NCBI GenBank assembly: GCA_027625915.1
Contig: JANTQA010000057.1
Coordinates: forward strand, 8,370,001-8,434,000
Direction of reading: 5' to 3'
Length of the DNA: 64,000 nt
From: Anaeramoeba flamelloides
Lineage: Eukaryota; Metamonada; Anaeramoebidae
Shown here piece by piece: positions 45,836-58,338 of this stretch. The notes beneath the pieces are model-generated. The model was given only the letters and a program-made list of their open reading frames with translations, made no database searches and had not been told where the DNA came from. The stretch's first letter is position 1. The number at the start of each line of letters is the position of its first letter. The position numbers were made by a program, and so were the translations under genes.

Positions 45836-46036
45836 TACAGTCAGTTTCACTTTTAAGGCACAAACTTCCAACGAAATTTAAGGCATAATAAAAATCTCAA
45901 ATTAAGGCACAAAATTTTGGATTCTAGTAAAATAATTTGTAAAAATTAAAAAACCAAATTTTGTGCCTTAATTTGAGATTTTATTGTACCTTAAATTTCG
46001 TTGGAAGTTTGTGCCTTAAATTTAAAACCGACTGTA
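45836..46036 (+). mobile_element. Palindromic ~200-bp MITE, copy 3
   Basis: Begins TACAGTCAGTTTCACTTTTA and ends TTAAAACCGACTGTA. Each arm has three ordered boxes: TTAAGGCACAAACTTCCAAC, GAAATTTAAGGCA and CTCAAATTAAGGCACAAAAT. The whole element is an almost exact reverse complement of the copy at 46118-46318. Confidence 0.85.
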
Positions 46037-46117
46037 TAAACTATATATATATATATATTGTTTCATCGTTGAGTTAAAGTTAAGTAAACATTTTAAAAAG
46101 TTTTAATTTATTCAAAA

Positions 46118-46318
46118 TACAGCCAGTTTTAAATTTAAGGCACAAACTTCCAACGAAATTTAAGGTACAATAAAATCTCAAATTAAGGCACAAAATTTGG
46201 TTTTTTAATTTTTACAAATTATTTTACTAGAATCCAAAATTTTGTGCCTTAATTTGAGATTTTTATTATGCCTTAAATTTCGTTGGAAGTTTGTGCCTTA
46301 AAAGTGAAACCGACTGTA
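46118..46318 (-). mobile_element. Palindromic ~200-bp MITE, copy 4 (inverted twin of copy 3)
   Basis: Reads as the reverse complement of 45836-46036 with only about two or three differences, including the asymmetric centre (TTTTTTAATTTTTACAAATT). TACAG and CTGTA edges. Only 81 bp separate the twins, one arm of which includes a TA microsatellite. Confidence 0.85.
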
Positions 46319-46589
46319 ATGTTTTAAAAGATAAAAAAACACTTGGTTTTTTGAAAAAATTTCATAAAAAATATCTAAGAATACATATTAAATACTACAA
46401 TAAGATAAAAATAAGTTTTGATTTAATTTTTTTATTCATAATTAAGAATCCAGAAAGAAATAAAAAAAGTACCATAATCAAATTAAAATAAACAATTGCC
46501 AAATGAAATTGAAATAATATCACCAATAAAATAAATTGTTTTTTTTGGAAAATATAATAAACACTTAGCCAATAATCTAGAAACCATGC

Positions 46590-46785
46590 TAAAACAGTAC
46601 CAAATTAAGATACTAACTTTGAACCAAATTCAACACACAAAAAAAATTAAATTATTTAGAAAAATTTAGAGTCTACTCAAATAATTTGTTAAAAAAAAAA
46701 CAAAAAAATTTATGATAAACCTGAATATTTTATCTTCAAAATTTTGTTGAATGTTTGTACCTTAAACGTGAAATCCATTCTTTAA
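46590..46785. mobile_element. Decayed palindromic MITE
   Basis: Degenerate match to the same family: ACAGTACCAAATTAAGATAC at the left and TTGTTGAATGTTTGTACCTT plus AAACGTGAAATCC at the right. Older copy; ends approximate. Confidence 0.4.
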
Positions 46786-48421
46786 AACCTTAAAATATCT
46801 CTCACAAAGTAGAATTTTGTAAAAAAATGATTTATTATTTATTTATGTTTTTTTTTATAATTTTTTTTTTGAAAATCTAAAATAAACTCCATTTCAAAAT
46901 AATAGACCAATTAAAAATTAAATTTTGAAAATGAATATTTTTTATTAATTAAATTTATCTATTATAATCAAAAAATTACTATTTAAATATTCGGTTATTT
47001 ACACTAGAAATATTTTTTTTCATCTAAAAATAAAAATAAAACAAAATTAAAAAAAAAATTGGCAACTTATTATGAAATTTAGTTTATTTGAATTTTAAAT
47101 AACATTTGAAGAAAAAATTATTTCCCAATAATTTTTAAATAACATATTATTAAAACCTCAAAATATAAATCAAATAAATTTAGCTGCTGATCTTGAAAAG
47201 TTAACATTCCTTTTAAAAATTAGATAAATTTCTAAAAATTGCTTTTAATTTTGTTGTTTCTAGAAAAATATTTTTTTATTTCAATTTTTTATAAGTATTT
47301 TAGGTTTTACAATTGGGGAAAAAGATCAAACACACCTTTTAATTGGGAAACTTGATTGAACATGAAAATGTAAAGTAAGATAGATTAATAAAAGAAATCA
47401 AAGAATAAAGACAAAATTGAGGATTCAACACAATAATAGTTTTTTTAATACTATCTTTTGATATCGTTTGGTGTTTTTCTATTATCGATCAATTATTTAA
47501 AAATTTTTTGAAAAAATTGATTATTTTTAAGATCTCCAAAACAAATCCAATAATTTTGATAAGAAGATAGATAAATTATTTTTTAATGATTTGATTGGGA
47601 ATAATAGAATCAATTATTCTTTGAAGTTAATTTATTTCTATTGATTTTACTTTATCCTTTTATGTTCTATTAAGGTTTGCAAATAAAAAATGTGTTTCAC
47701 TTTTTTTCCCAAAAAGCAATTTTTGTTTTCGATAATTTTTGGTTCCATAAAATGTTTGAGAGCACAGAACTGAAATACACAATTTAATTTTAAATAAAAT
47801 ATAACAAATTTTTATTTTAGTCACCACAGTGCTTCTACTCCCTATAGTACTTTTTTGTATTAATAATATTTAAATAAAAAAAAGGAAAAAAAAATTCACT
47901 TCAATTTCATTTTAAATTTTTCGAATTTAGAAAGAGATTACCAATTACAACCTACACCCTTGAAAACTCAAAAGTTAAAGAAATAAAGAAAATGAAGTGA
48001 AAATCTGTTCCCATTTATTTGGCAAAAACCATTAGAAAGAATACAAAAAATATTTTGATTTTTTAAATCTAAAAACCTGAGTTTGATCTAATAGGTACGA
48101 TCCTGACTAAAGAGTTATATTCAAAGATCTCAAATTTTTAACTTTTATTTGGAATAAATTAGCCACATTGGATGTGTCATTGAAGTTTAAATTTTTTAAA
48201 ATACAACAAAAGTTGATTAATTTGAATAGGTCAATTTCAAATAGCAATTACAATCCACAAAAACAAGAAATTATAATTTGATCAAACCATATTGATCTCT
48301 AATATAAATGTTTATATGTGGTTTTTGGCGAGAGCTACAAGTATTCTTTGTTTTACTTGAATAACCATAAAAAATTCTTCAACAAATGAAAACAATTTTT
48401 TGCTTTTATATAATCCCTTTG

Positions 48422-48631
48422 TCAAATCTTAGATAAATTGTACCTTACACTGAAAACCCAATAAAAATTTTTCAAAAATGGTGTGCTATTTATTTCATTT
48501 TGGATTTTAACTGGACTCAGATCAGTCAGAAATTCGTTTTTCAAAGTATCAAAAAATTGGTATATTCTTTTTTTGATCTCTTCAGAATGAGAAGAAAAAA
48601 TTTCTTGGGAAATGTGGATTTTCGTCAACAA
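48422..48631 (-). other. Weak possible exon upstream of the PUF60-like gene
   Basis: Open minus frame of 69 codons (HISQEIFSSHSEEIKKRIYQ ... TDLSPVKIQNEINSTPFLKN) with ordinary amino-acid makeup, divergent from the PUF60-like gene. It has no ATG and no convincing splice sites, so a gene remnant is as likely as a real exon. Family unknown. Confidence 0.15.
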
Positions 48632-48753
48632 TTATCTACCAACCGATTAATTTTCATAAAAAACTGATTCTGATAAAACACAATGTAAATTCATTTTTTT
48701 TTCATTCTCACTCGTAATAAATTATTCAAAATCTTTTAACAAAACTTCTTAAC

Positions 48754-50454
48754 ATGGAAAACGAAACACAACCCAACGAATTAAAAAGAACAAGTGAAAA
48801 TCTTAATACTGATGAGTCTACTGATTTAAAACGAAACTCTGTCCCAAATACCAACAACCAACCATCACAAGAAACAAGCCAAACAAACACATCATCGATC
48901 CTTAGTACAAATTTTGATACAACAAACACTCAATTAAATCTTCAAGCAACACAAACACAAACACAGACACAACCAAACACAATCACAACCACAAACCTCA
49001 ACACAAACACTACCCAACAAAATAACCCTAATGAACAGCAAAATGCAAAACTTTACGTTGGTAATATTGATTTCAGCATCCCCCAACAAACAATAAGAGG
49101 AATTTTTGAAACAGTCGGTCAAATTGCAAATATACATATGCCATATGTAAGTTCTTTGAATAATTTTTTTTTTTTTTTTTTTTTTTTCACAAACAAAGTG
49201 ATGTTAAACCTCAAAATTTTTTTTATTTTTTTTTTGTTTTTTTTTTTTCCCTCACTTTCGATCAAATGAATTAATACTTGAAAATTAAAAATCTTTAGGA
49301 TCACCAAAATAACCGTCATAAAGGCTTTTGTTTTATTGAGTTTACAAATCCAAATAGTGTCAATCTTGCTTTTGAAAAAATGGCTGGTTATCAGCTTGCT
49401 GGAAGGTAAATTTTTTTTTTTATTTATTTTTTTTTTATTTTTTTTGAAATAACAAACTTCTTTTTTCTTTGAATATATTTTTAAAATTTGTTCTTTTGCT
49501 TTTCACACTTCGAATTCAAAATTTCAAATCTGAACCAAAACCAAACCAAAAAACCAAACCAAAAAACCACTATTTAATTCTTAAAGAGAATTCAAACTCG
49601 GCAGATCTTTACGTAACCAATCGTCAGGGAGAGGAGGCCAATATCAAAACCAAAACCAAACACAACAGACACAAAGCAACCCAAATTGTAAATTATATGT
49701 CGGTAATGTAGCCTGGACCTTAACTGAAGAAGATCTAATCGGAGTCTTTTCTTCGTTTGGGCCCGTTAAATCAATCAAGCTAATGAAGGATCCTAATTCC
49801 ACACAGCACAAAGGGTTTGGGTTTGTTGACTTTATGAGCCCACAATCTGCGCAGTTGGCGTTAAGCTCCATGAATGGGTTTTCGATTGGCGGCAGGAATA
49901 TCAAAGTTGGGCTGCCAACGAGAAGCAGCGGCGGATCACAAAACAGGTTAAACACCCTTGTCCAACAACAACAGCAAAACCTCTTTGGGTTCAACCCCAT
50001 GCTACAAACAAACACAAACCCCATGTTTGGCTACGGCAACTTGATGGGCAACATTGGCGCTCTTTCGGGGGTTTACCCAAACCTACAAAACACTGCCCTT
50101 AATTTAAATTCCACAACATCAACAACAACAACACAAACAAATAACATCAACAACAACCAAAACCAACAGACCAGATCACGCTGTTTGGTTGTCATGAATA
50201 TGATCCTATCGGAACAAGAAATCGACGAAGAATTGAAAAAAAAAGTTGGAGAAGAGCTTGAGTTACATGGATCGGTAATCCAAATCTTTTTACAAATCGG
50301 CGAAGTAAATGAAGGTGTCAAGGTGTATGTCAAGTACGCCTCATTTGAAGAATCCAAAAATGCCAAGATCCAAATGAGCAATAGACTTTTCAATGGTAGG
50401 AAAATGAAGGCCGACTATTATAGCGAGGAGGATTTCAAAAATAACAAATTCTAG
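48754..50454 (+). CDS. PUF60: PUF60-like splicing factor (two RRMs plus C-terminal UHM)
   Basis: Three exons: 48754-49146, 49299-49405 and 49587-50454, phases 0 and 2, donors GTAAGT and GTAAAT, total 455 residues. Residues 1-95 are Asn/Gln/Thr-rich. RRM1 has RNP2 LYVGNI near residue 99 and RNP1 KGFCFIEF near 139, ending LAGREFKLGRS, close to PUF60's GGRNIKVGRP. RRM2 has LYVGNV near 201 and KGFGFVDF near 241, ending IGGRNIKVGLP. A Gln/Asn/Thr linker follows. Residues about 362-450 are a U2AF-homology motif: RCLVVMNM, acidic helix, VKVYVKYASFEESKNAKIQM, then the R-x-F loop as N-R-L-F-N-G-R-K. UHM proteins bind Trp-containing ULM peptides of SF1 and SF3B1 and help define 3' splice sites. U2AF2-type relatives lack this RRM1 ending, so PUF60 fits best. 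Both introns are T-rich near their 3' ends. Confidence 0.93.
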
Positions 50455-53400
50455 TTTGTTAATCCTTCGTCTTAATTTTGATTTTTCCTTTTTTTTTTTT
50501 TTATTTTCTTTTTTTATCTTTTCTTTTTTTTTCTTTTATCTTTTATCTTTTCCTCTTCCCCTTTCTCTTTTCTTTTCTTTTTTTCTTTTATTTTTTTCTG
50601 ATAACTCTAATCTTTTATAGATTCTTTTTTTATAATAATATTTCTTTTTTTTTTTTTTTTTTTTAATTTATTTTTATGTTTATTTTTTGAATTTTTTTTT
50701 TTATTTTTAAGGTCTTGGTGTTTAGTATCAAAAAAACTGTGACATTTTTTTAATCAATATCTTTCGGTTTTTCAATTTCGGATTAAGGTATATCCCATAT
50801 CTTTTTATTAAGTACTTTATTTATTATTATTATTTCTTTCAATATCTTTTTCTTTTTTCTATTTTTTATATTTTTTTTTGTATCTAGTTAACTTATTTAT
50901 TTTCTCTATGTTGACTTTGAAATGTATTATTTAATTTTACCATTCTTTATAAATTCCATTAACTGCTTTATTACTTTAAAAACAAAATAATTTTAGATTA
51001 ATTAATTATTTATTATTTTTATCTTGTGTGCATTATTAATTATTTAACAAAATTTTCTCAAATACATTTCCTTTGTTATTAAATGTAAAAAGAAATTTAA
51101 TTATTATTATTTTTAATACAAGAATTTGTCGGAATATATTTAAATTAATTTAAACTCAAATCCTTCATTTTTTTATGCCAATTTATATTTTAACTTTTTC
51201 TTATATTTTCAATGATTATTTTTAAACATTTTTTTCAAATTTATTCACAAAATAATTATTGTATAAATTTTCTATGATTCATTTTTTTCAAACATTCAAA
51301 TTTTTCTTTTATTTAATTTTTGATCCCATAAAATTTTTCAAGCAATTTATTCATTATTTTTATTCCTCAAGTTTTTAAAAATAATTTTTTTATTTTTCAT
51401 TTATTGTATTTTTTTTTTTTTTGAAAATTTTTGTTGTCTTAATAAAACAAAATAAATAATATTATAATTCTAATATACACATATATTCATATGTTTATAT
51501 ATATGTACACGTATTTACACACATACACATATACATTTACGTCTACATGCACGCATAAACAAATACACACAAACAAATGATTAAACTTAAATCCAAATGT
51601 TTGTTTTAAATATTTTTTAAAAATTTAAAAAATTTATTTAAATATTTTATTTTTTATTTATTTAGCAAATCAAAACAAATAAAAATTTTTTGTTGATCTT
51701 TATTTTTTTGTGATTTTTTATACATTCTAATTACGATTTTGAATTATATTACCAGTCTTGTCAAAAAGAGGAGACTTAAAAATTGGCACTTTAAATTGAA
51801 GAATATATTCAAAAAAAAAGAAAGGTGTAAAAATTGGTAATTAGTTCTTTTTTTTATTAAATTATGATAGTTTGAAATTATTTTCACTAATTAATAATCG
51901 TGAAAACTATGATTTCACGCTTAAATTTCTGAAAGGGATTGTAGGTCTAAGGGTAACTAGAGTGTAATTTACACTTCTTCAATAATTAAAAAAAAAAAAA
52001 AATTAATCTATCTATTTTTTTTTTGAGTTTCAGGTAAACATCGGGTAATTTTGTTGCATCACCTCTCTTCAATAATAAAAAAATTAGTTCTTTTTTTTTT
52101 TTTTTTTTTTTAATTATCAAGAAAATTTTTAAGATGAAAAAATGATTAAAAGTTTGTAAAAACAAGTTCAATTTCATCTTGGCAACTAAAAATATATATA
52201 TATATATATTTCGAATTAGACCAGACGTCCGAACAAAAACTTATTTAATTTTTTTGAACACACATCTTTTGATCAACGATTGATAGGGTTTTTACAAAAA
52301 ATATTGTTTTATTACGAAAAATAGCAACTTTTTTCATAATAATACAGATTTTTTTTTTTCATTGTAAAATAATTGAAATTTTTGAAAATATTAATCTGAC
52401 AATATTTATTTTATTAAGAAGAATGATCTTTTTTGTATACAAAAATTTTTATATTAATTTTTACAGTTATTTTTTAAAACTAGAATCCTTAAAATTTTCA
52501 AAAAAATAGTTATAAAATAAACGAGAAACCTGAATAAGCACATTTTACTTTTTTTTTTTTTTTTTTTTTTCAATCATTTGAAATCAGAATTTGGATTATC
52601 AACTTAAATCTTCATGTAAAACCACATTCAAGTTTAATTAATTCTGAAATATAATGTCTTTTTATTTTGATTTTGATTTTTTTTTTTTTTTTTTTTTTGA
52701 TAAACAAATAATTATAAGATATATTTTTTCATAAAAATTGAAGAAATGAAATTAACTTTTAACTAGCAATGGAAAACGAAGAAAAAAAAAATAGATTTTT
52801 TTTTTATATTTGTGAGTTTTTCATCGTTTATTTTTACCATTTAATAAACTAAACACTTCTTTTCGTTATTTTATTATTTTTTTTTTGGCAAAAAATAATT
52901 TTCAATAATTGTATGTTTCTCCCTTTTTTTATAAACGTGCACAAAATAGAAAATTAAATTTCTCTTAGTTTTGAATAAATCTTCAATTTAGATAACCTTT
53001 GAATATATTATTATTCATTATTTAATATTTTTTATTAATTGACAATTTATAAAAAAATTTAATGAGTATTAATCAAGTATTTGATAAAAGTCCAATAATA
53101 AAACCGATTAATTCCTTTAATTCAGGGGAATTTTATATTTTTTATGAATTTTTGATATTTAATTTTCTTGAAGTTCTAAAAACTTTTTTTATGTTTTTAC
53201 AAGACATTTTTATAAAGATTTTTTTTCAACACAGTATCAATACCAAGAATGGGAATATTCATAATTTATATTATTTAATTTAGTTTTATTTTAAAACCGT
53301 TCTCAGAAAAAAAGTAAATAATATGAAAAAAATCCAATTGACCTATTTTTATTCAACTTGAAAGGAATAAGTTCAGACTTCATTTATCTGCAACAACTTG

Positions 53401-53932
53401 GAGATTATTAATTAATTTCACTTTAACTTATTGTGCATGTTAAATATCACTTATGAAATTTACACTCTGTGAACGACTTTTAGAAATCCCACAATATAGT
53501 TACCTTCAAATAAAACTTCTTATAAAGCAGAATTTTTCCTTAAAATTAAAATAAATTAACATATTTCGAGTTTGTTTAAAGATTTTTTTGTATGAATATT
53601 AAAATTATAAATATCTTGAGATAACCTATACACAAATAATTAGTTATTCCTAAAAAATATTATGTATTTTTTTTTTTTTTATTATTTCAAATAATATCAT
53701 TTTTAGAGAGACTTCTTCTTGATAATTGAATTTAGAAAATTAAATAAAAATAACTTTAATGATTGAACCAGTATGTATTGTGTAAATTTCAGAACATCTC
53801 CATAGAAATTGTTCAAAAAAAAAAAAAAAAAAAAAATACATATGGATGATTTTTTAAGCATCCAACTCAACTTGTTTCAAATTCCAAACCCGATCAAAGA
53901 TTTTAAAAAACTTTGATATATATATATATATA
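50455..53932. other. AT-rich spacer after the PUF60-like gene
   Basis: Begins with a roughly 250-bp pyrimidine-rich 3' flank (TTTTC repeats), then an AC/AT-rich microsatellite-like patch at 51470-51570 (CACATATACATT style), then T-runs. No gene or transposon end is recognised. Confidence 0.4.
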
Positions 53933-54513
53933 TAAGCTATTTTCAAGAAAGCGGGACAAATTTATTTTAAAATATATTTTTTAAATTTATTCTTCAAAAA
54001 AGGATTTAAATCTATAACATCATTATCACCATTTATAGATTCTTGATAATAATTCTATTTGTTTCTTAGTATTGTTTAGCTTAGATAAAATATATTCGAC
54101 TTTCTGATCTCGATTTTATCTGATATTTTTTTATGTGAAAATAGTGTTAATTTTTTTCTTTTGGATCGAAAAAATCATTTACATAACTTGTATAATCTTA
54201 ACATAATTTACAATATAATTAAAAACATATAACTGCATTTTTATGTTTAAAAAATAATTTTTACCCTTTCCATATTTCCCGATGTTTTATTGATATTGGT
54301 CATACAGTGTTTTAACCAAAAAAAGTACTATTTTCTTTTATTTTTTTTTTATTTTTTGGGAATATTCAACTAACATATTTTGAATTAAACAGATAAGTGG
54401 CTGGTTCAATCAGTATAAATATCAAACTTAATTTTGTATAGTTGAATAATGATTACCATCACTAAAAAAGATTATTTTTTATGAATTATAAAAATAATAC
54501 CCCACTTTTTTGG

Positions 54514-54523
<10 letters not shown>
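53933..54523 (-). mobile_element. 591-bp TA-flanked transposon, copy B
   Basis: Ends TAAGCTATTTTCAAGAAAGC and ACTTTTTTGGAAATACCTTA, inserted in a (TA)n tract that flanks both sides. It matches the reverse complement of 11101-11686 throughout: the sequence TTGGTCATACAGTGTTTTAA pairs with its counterpart near 11297-11316, and the CCACTTATC block with 11227. No transposase frame is seen. Confidence 0.75.
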
Positions 54524-54548
<25 letters not shown>

Positions 54549-57357
54549 GAATAATAATAATAAAACAAAAAAGCAACAAATTTTTAAAATATAAAAATAA
54601 TAAATCAAAATTGTTATCAAAAACTTTTATTTCTTTTTGAAATACATATCTTAAAATAAAAAAATTAATATATTTAGATGAATCATTTATGGACTGTTAA
54701 TATTTTTAGATAATTAAATAACGAAGAATGTATTTAAACTAAATTATAATTCTATAAAATAAATGTATACATATCTTCTAGTAATTTGACTTATTTCTTT
54801 TTTTTTCTATCAATTTCAAGTTTATTAAACAATAAATTTTAACCAAGGCAAATTTTATTATTTTTTGTGTAAAAAAATTCTTTTTAAATAGTTAAGATTT
54901 TATTTTTTTTTTAAAAAAAAAGATCTATCGGGGAAGGAGAAGAAATATTTCAGTTTCCCAGTACCAGTATTACAAAGAGATTACCGTATAAACATCAAAG
55001 TTAAATTTGAAATTATTAAATGTATTTTCAGTCATTTCCACTTTTAATACACATCAATTTCAACAAAATTTAAGGTAGAATTTTTTTTTACAAATTAAAT
55101 TACAAATTTCATAGAGGAGAAAAAACAAATTTTAAAACCTATTTTTCCAAACTAATTTAATATTTCAAAAAAAGTTTGTTAAATTTGAAATTTTTAAACA
55201 AAAAAAAAAAAAAAAAAATGAAATTACTAAGCTTTATATATACATATATATGACTTAGGAATTTAAATTGGAAAAATTTAGGATATTTTTTCTTATTATT
55301 ATACGTCAAATAGATTTTCTGAAGAAATATATTGAAATTTGTGTCTCTTATTATTTGATGTATCGAATTTTATTTTGTAAATTTAATGAACGAACAATCC
55401 TTAATTAAAGGAATAATTGAAGAATTATTGAAATAGGAAATCAATAATAATTTTGACAAATTTAAATTTCAAATAATAAAATTAAAGTTCTACTCATATT
55501 GAACCGTTAATGGTCATTATTTTACGATTAACAATATATTTATATACATACAAGAACGTTAAGGAAAGATATCTTGTTTCAAAATTTAAAATTTCTTTTT
55601 TTAATTTTTTTTACAAATTTATTGTATGTGTAATTCCTTTCTTCTTCTAGGGTAATTAGATTAAAAAGTTTCCAAAAAAAAAAAAAAAATATCTTTTGAA
55701 GCTTAATGTTGTGGAAAAAAAGTCAAACGTGGAAAAAAAGTTAAACACAAATTTTAATTTGGAACATTAATAAAACCAGAAAACAAAAAGAAAAATCAAT
55801 TAAAAGAAGAAACCAATTAACTTCAAATAATAATCCATTCTATTATTTTAAATCAAATCAACAATCACAATTTAAATCTACTTTAATATTGAAATCATTA
55901 GTGTGACTTAGGAGATAGCAATAATAGTCAATTTTTTAACATTTTTTTAATAATAGATCAATCAAAGAAAAACCACAAAAAGATAGTATTAAAAAAACTG
56001 TTACTGTTTTGAATACTTCATTTTGTATTTATTTAATTATTTATTCTTTTTTTAATTGATTTTATTTTTCATTTTCAGTTATAAATTGTTTTCCCAATTA
56101 ACAACCATGTTTCACTTTTTCCATAACAATTATATTCAAATTATTTTTAATCACTTTATAGTTTTCTTCAAGTATATCGATACACCCGAAAAAAGCATTT
56201 TGATAGAACCAACAAACTATCAAAAACAATGGGAATTTTAAAAATGAAATGTTTTTTATAAGAATTTCATGAAAATTTTTTTGATCAATAAACCTTTTTT
56301 TAATTTTTCAGAAACCCAAACGATCACAAACATTGATATTTTTTGACATTCCCTTAAATAAAAATCCTTTTAAAACCATATTTCTAACATAGATATTGTA
56401 TATCAATCCAACAGAGAAAATTATATGAATACAGTCAGTTCCACTTTGAAGACACAAACTTTCAACAAAATTTAAGGCACAAAAAACTCCCAAATTAGGG
56501 ATACCTTTTTGGAATTTTTTTTTACAAAAATTATTTAACTCGAATTTGAATTTTGTACCTTATTTTGAGAGTATTATTGTGCCTTAAATTTCGTTGAAAG
56601 TTAGTGTTTTAAAAGTGAAACTAACTTTAAGTCATTGGCAAATTGTAAGATAAAATTTTTAAAATAGTAAATATTTCAATACCATCAGAATTTTAGTATT
56701 TATACAATAATTTTATTTCTAAAAACACATTTATGGACTTAAAAGACTGATGAGTCAGTACATCTTGTTATGTATAAAATATAAAATTTAGTTTTTTTCA
56801 AAAAGTTTTTCTTTGAAAAAAATAAAATTTCAGAATATAAATCTGAACTTTATCTTGACAAGGTTTGAAAATCAAAATTACCTCTCTACTATGATCAAAA
56901 AACCCCTTGACAAATCTTAAAATCGGCGTTTCAAAATAAAATATTTCTTTTTTTCCTTCAGATTACAATACAACATCTAAATCACCCCCCCCCCCAACAA
57001 TATGCCCAAGTTTAAATCAATTTTAAAAGTATATCCCTTGATATTTTTTATGTGGAATTAGGAATTAAATTTGTTTAATTTTATGTGAATATTCACAATT
57101 TTATTGAAAAATTTATATTATTTTGTTTAAAATGTTATATTTTGTTCTCAATTAACTTCATTTTTTGAGATAAATTTTCCAATTTGATCCTTCATTTTTA
57201 GAATTAATCTTCAAATAATCAAACTTTTAGAAATCAATACAATATTCGTTTATTTCAGGTTAATTGTTGGTTTCTTTGATCGACTAATATCTAGTCGCAG
57301 TGTAACAAAGAAACCGGCCTTTTATTTTGAAAAACGGATTAATCTTATCTATTGGTA
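54524..57357. other. AT-rich spacer with one MITE and one MITE fragment
   Basis: Contains MITE copy 5 at 56430-56629 and a half copy near 55028-55085 (TCATTTCCACTTTTAATACA, AAAATTTAAGGTA). A poly-C run lies at about 56985-56995. No gene is seen before 57358. Confidence 0.4.
56430..56629. mobile_element. Palindromic ~200-bp MITE, copy 5
   Basis: Begins TACAGTCAGTTCCACTTTGA and ends AAAAGTGAAACTAACTTTA. Arms share the TTCAACAAAATTTAAGGCAC and TTAAATTTCGTTGAAAG boxes. The right end has diverged from the CTGTA consensus. Confidence 0.7.
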
Positions 57358-57727
57358 TTATTTTGTCAACTGTACGCCTACTTTCAGCTTCATATGAAAA
57401 TAATCCAGAGTTGATGGCAATTCGAGAAATGTACTGAAATTAAAGTTGAAAATAAGTGTAATCAGAGGTTAAAAAATAGTTTTAAAAATTTATCTTTATT
57501 TTGCAAATTTGATTAAATTTTTTTTATCAGTAAATATTTTTTTAATTTTCCTCAAATCAGAAAGAATCACAAAAATTAGAATACTTCAACTTTACTTAAA
57601 CACACAGTCTTTGAAGTCATTTTTTCGATTGACAAAATTGTATATCAGTTCTGAAGCAACAATTTGGCAGGTATCTTAAGTCGGTTGATTTGAGAGAAAA
57701 AAAATAGATCTAATCTTTACACACCAT
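57358..57727 (-). CDS. Candidate small spliced gene (about 53 aa)
   Basis: Model: 57727-57721, 57674-57596 and 57433-57358, phases consistent, donors GTAAAG and GTAAAG, acceptors TTAAG and TTTCAG, stop TAA. The product starts MVYTCQIVASELIYNFVNRK and continues KDCVFNTFLELPSTLDYFHM to VQLTK. The last two exons look like real protein and the sequence is less AT-extreme than its surroundings. The 7-nt first exon and 46-bp first intron are speculative. In the last exon the other two minus frames are also open for some length, so the frame is not certain. The exons could instead be the 3' part of a gene whose upstream exons lie at 58339-58677. Confidence 0.25.
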
Positions 57728-57879
57728 TTGTTTCAACAAAAATACTTTGTCATAAAAGTTAATAGAAAAAACAGAATGAAATAAACTGTGTGATCTCATT
57801 GGTATCTCGTTTCATTTTTTATCATTTTTCTTGAATAATAATTCACAAAGATCTTTTCTATTTCAAAGAAAAGCAGATT

Positions 57880-58185
57880 ATGAACAGCGACGAACTCTAC
57901 GAACAACTACTTTCCATTGACAAAGAAATAAAACAAACAGAAAAAAGACTTGAAGAAGAAACAAAAGATCTTGAAAGAAGGGAAATTGAATGGAAACAAA
58001 AGGTTGATGAATATAAACAAAAAGAAGAAAAAAGGAAATTAGAATTAAAACAAACAGAAGAAAGAGAAATTGAACTCAAAAATGAAATCGAAACAGTCAC
58101 AAATGAAATTCAAAGAATGGAAAACGAACTTGAAGAATTACTTCGGAACGTACAAGAAAAGATCGAAAATGTTGAAAACGATTAA
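57880..58185 (+). CDS. 101-aa coiled-coil protein
   Basis: Single exon, ATG to TAA. The whole chain is a predicted long helix with heptad-like spacing of Leu/Ile and Glu/Lys: DELYEQLLSIDKEIKQTEKR, then a Glu/Lys/Arg middle and a C-terminal NELEELLRNVQEKIENVEND. No transmembrane segment or signal peptide. It may be a small tethering, kinetochore or prefoldin-like coiled-coil subunit, but no family signature allows a choice. Upstream and downstream minus-strand exon candidates flank it on both sides. Confidence 0.65.
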   Translation: MNSDELYEQLLSIDKEIKQTEKRLEEETKDLERREIEWKQKVDEYKQKEEKRKLELKQTEEREIELKNEIETVTNEIQRMENELEELLRNVQEKIENVEND

Positions 58186-58338
58186 AAAACTTTTATTTTC
58201 AAATCCTTATTCTGATCTTCTTTTTTTTATTTTTACTGCTTTTAATAAAGAAAAAGGTATGTTTATCGAATCAAAAATAAAACCAATTCAAAGTGACAAA
58301 AGTAAAATAGAATAAGTGTTGGTTTGATTTTCATTTCC

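Larger units (their letters stand above)
42258..48753. other. 6.5-kb spacer rich in small transposons
   Basis: Holds MITE copies at 42964-43166, 45836-46036, 46118-46318 and a decayed one near 46590-46785, an inverted-repeat element at 42415-42604, and a hairpin at 43620-43700. No gene is firmly seen; see the weak minus-strand frame at 48422-48631. Confidence 0.45.

Noticed and set aside
14225-54540. (TA)n tracts near 14240, 38260, 46045, 52195, 53925 and 54530 as regulatory elements
   Set aside because: Common microsatellites in this base composition; some merely mark TA-targeting insertions.
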